Origin: DUQX01 sp050948825
Lineage (GTDB): Bacteria; Bacillota; Dethiobacteria; DTU022; UBA8154
Assembly: GCA_050948825.1 (NCBI GenBank)
Contig: JBMNEO010000009.1
Location: 185,976 to 249,975 of the forward strand
Reading direction: 5' to 3'
Length of the DNA: 64,000 nucleotides
Position numbers and translations under genes: made by a program. This document shows positions 63,289 through 64,000 of the stretch, one piece after another (position 1 is the first letter of the stretch; every line of letters begins with the position of its first letter). The notes under the pieces were generated by a model. The model searched no databases. It saw only the letters and a program-made list of their open reading frames with translations, and was not told the DNA's origin.

Positions 63289-64000
63289 TTATAAAGAAGC
63301 CGCCACGCAAACATTCCGGCCAATGCCAGGGATGTGGTGTAAACGCAAATCAACACCGTAAAGGGAGGACAGAAATTCCTCACTTATTACTGCCCTGGAA
63401 CTGCCGAAGATAAATTGGCCGTTGGGATTAATTGCCGCCACCTCTCCCCCGAGCAGTAACGCATGATCGGGGTTGTGAGTTGTGATCACTGCGGCATATC
63501 CCTCAGCAGCTAATTCTTTAATAATTTTAAGCACTTTTATTTGATTCCCATAATCCAGGTGAGCGGTAGGCTCATCCATCAAGATCACTTTTGGCCGCTG
63601 TGCAAGGGCCCTTGCTATGCTTACCTGTTGTCTTTCGCCTCCGCTGATCTGTGTATAGTACTTTTGTGCAAGATGAGATATTTTCATTTGCTCAAGTGAT
63701 TGTTGCGCTATCGCATAATGTTCCTGTTTAGGTTTTTCAAAAGTCCCTATTCTCGGCGCACAACCTGTTACAACGTAGCTGAGTACATCATAGGAAAAGG
63801 ATGGAATAATAAATTGCGGAACAAAGGCAATCTTCTTAGCTATTTCTCTCGCTTTCAAACGCTTCATATCTTTTCCTTCCAACAGTATTTCCCCATCTTT
63901 TGGCGCAGCAAGGTTTGCCATGCAATTAAGCAGTGTTGTTTTGCCCACACCGTTAGGACCGATTATGCTGATAATCTGTCCCCGGTTTACGGAAAAGGAA
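63289..64000 (-). CDS. FecE-type ABC transporter ATPase, 5' end beyond window
   Basis: The reading frame is open to the right edge (237 codons visible), with Walker A IGPNGVGKTTLLN, signature QISGGERQQVSIARAL, Walker B VILMDEPTAHLD and TTHNPDHALLL. It is close in type to the ATPase at 58519-59304 and belongs to the iron-siderophore/cobalamin/heme (FecE/BtuD) class. The partners presumably lie to the right. An internal Met at 63946-63948 is not the start, since the Walker A motif spans it. Confidence 0.9.
   Translation of the reverse strand, partial: SFSVNRGQIISIIGPNGVGKTTLLNCMANLAAPKDGEILLEGKDMKRLKAREIAKKIAFVPQFIIPSFSYDVLSYVVTGCAPRIGTFEKPKQEHYAIAQQSLEQMKISHLAQKYYTQISGGERQQVSIARALAQRPKVILMDEPTAHLDYGNQIKVLKIIKELAAEGYAAVITTHNPDHALLLGGEVAAINPNGQFIFGSSRAVISEEFLSSLYGVDLRLHHIPGIGRNVCVAASL

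Noticed and set aside
1..64000. CRISPR arrays, phage genes, intact transposases, rRNA
   Set aside because: No regularly spaced direct repeats with unique spacers, no integrase or transposase motifs and no rRNA sequence were seen.

Overview
The window looks like a chromosomal segment of a strictly anaerobic, low-to-medium GC Gram-positive bacterium of the Clostridia, most likely a syntrophic or acetogenic Peptococcaceae/Desulfotomaculum-like lineage. The support is a CIRCE-controlled groES-groEL operon, an arginine T-box leader, a short archaeal-type prolyl-tRNA synthetase, the ymfF/ymfH peptidase pair, an NAD-linked selenocysteine formate dehydrogenase, a corrinoid-protein reactivator-like ASKHA protein and a methylmalonyl-CoA decarboxylase-type carboxyltransferase. 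The taxonomic placement is inference; no rRNA is present.

Layout. 0-5.4 kb: the first codons of a NuoE-like subunit, a frameshifted phenylacetate-CoA ligase, nth, comFB and ligA. 5.4-14 kb: a minus-strand purine operon guaA-purE-(purC remnant)-purF-purM-purN-purH-purD, preceded by a 32-bp REP-like palindrome. 14-16.2 kb: groES-groEL. 16.5-20.6 kb: a molybdenum-cofactor operon (57-residue small protein, moeA, moeA fused to a periplasmic-binding-type domain, mog). 20.8-26.5 kb: FapA/DUF342 protein, RACo-like protein and a COG2403 GTPase. 26.7-32.6 kb: the arginine operon argC-J-B-D-F with a T-box, in which argC and argJ carry frameshifts and argG is reduced to 18 recognisable codons. 32.6-36.7 kb: carboxyltransferase, an ATPase fused to an Asp23/Gls24-like domain, and a radical SAM protein. 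37-43.3 kb: fdhD and the formate dehydrogenase operon (NuoE-like, small Cys-rich protein, NuoF-like, selenocysteine FdhA). 43.5-52 kb: proS, two M16-family peptidases (one frameshifted), a membrane phosphatase-superfamily protein and a glycosyltransferase. 52.1-52.5 kb: two tRNA-Arg genes. 53-57 kb: regulator-modA-modB-modC. 57-64 kb: a FecBCD-type metal/chelate ABC transporter with a DUF364 protein and a SAM methyltransferase, then a modA-like pseudogene and a second FecE-type ATPase running off the end.

Connections. Much of the window serves one enzyme. Molybdate/tungstate uptake (modABC) feeds cofactor assembly (mog, two moeA), and FdhD supports activation of the formate dehydrogenase. The Xre-type regulator of the mod operon and the MoeA fusion carry the same kind of C-terminal binding domain. 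The enzyme also needs selenocysteine machinery, which is not in the window; a SelB-type hairpin with a GGUCU loop follows the in-frame UGA.

A second theme is gene decay: purC, argG, a modA copy and a methyltransferase survive only as fragments, while paaK, argC, argJ and one M16 peptidase differ from an intact reading frame by small indels. The fragments are too short to be sequencing errors; the single indels might be. No previously undescribed system is proven. The best candidates for follow-up are the small Cys-rich protein inside the fdh operon, the DUF364/transporter/methyltransferase cluster, the ATPase-Asp23 fusion, and a GMP synthetase whose catalytic glutaminase histidine is cysteine.
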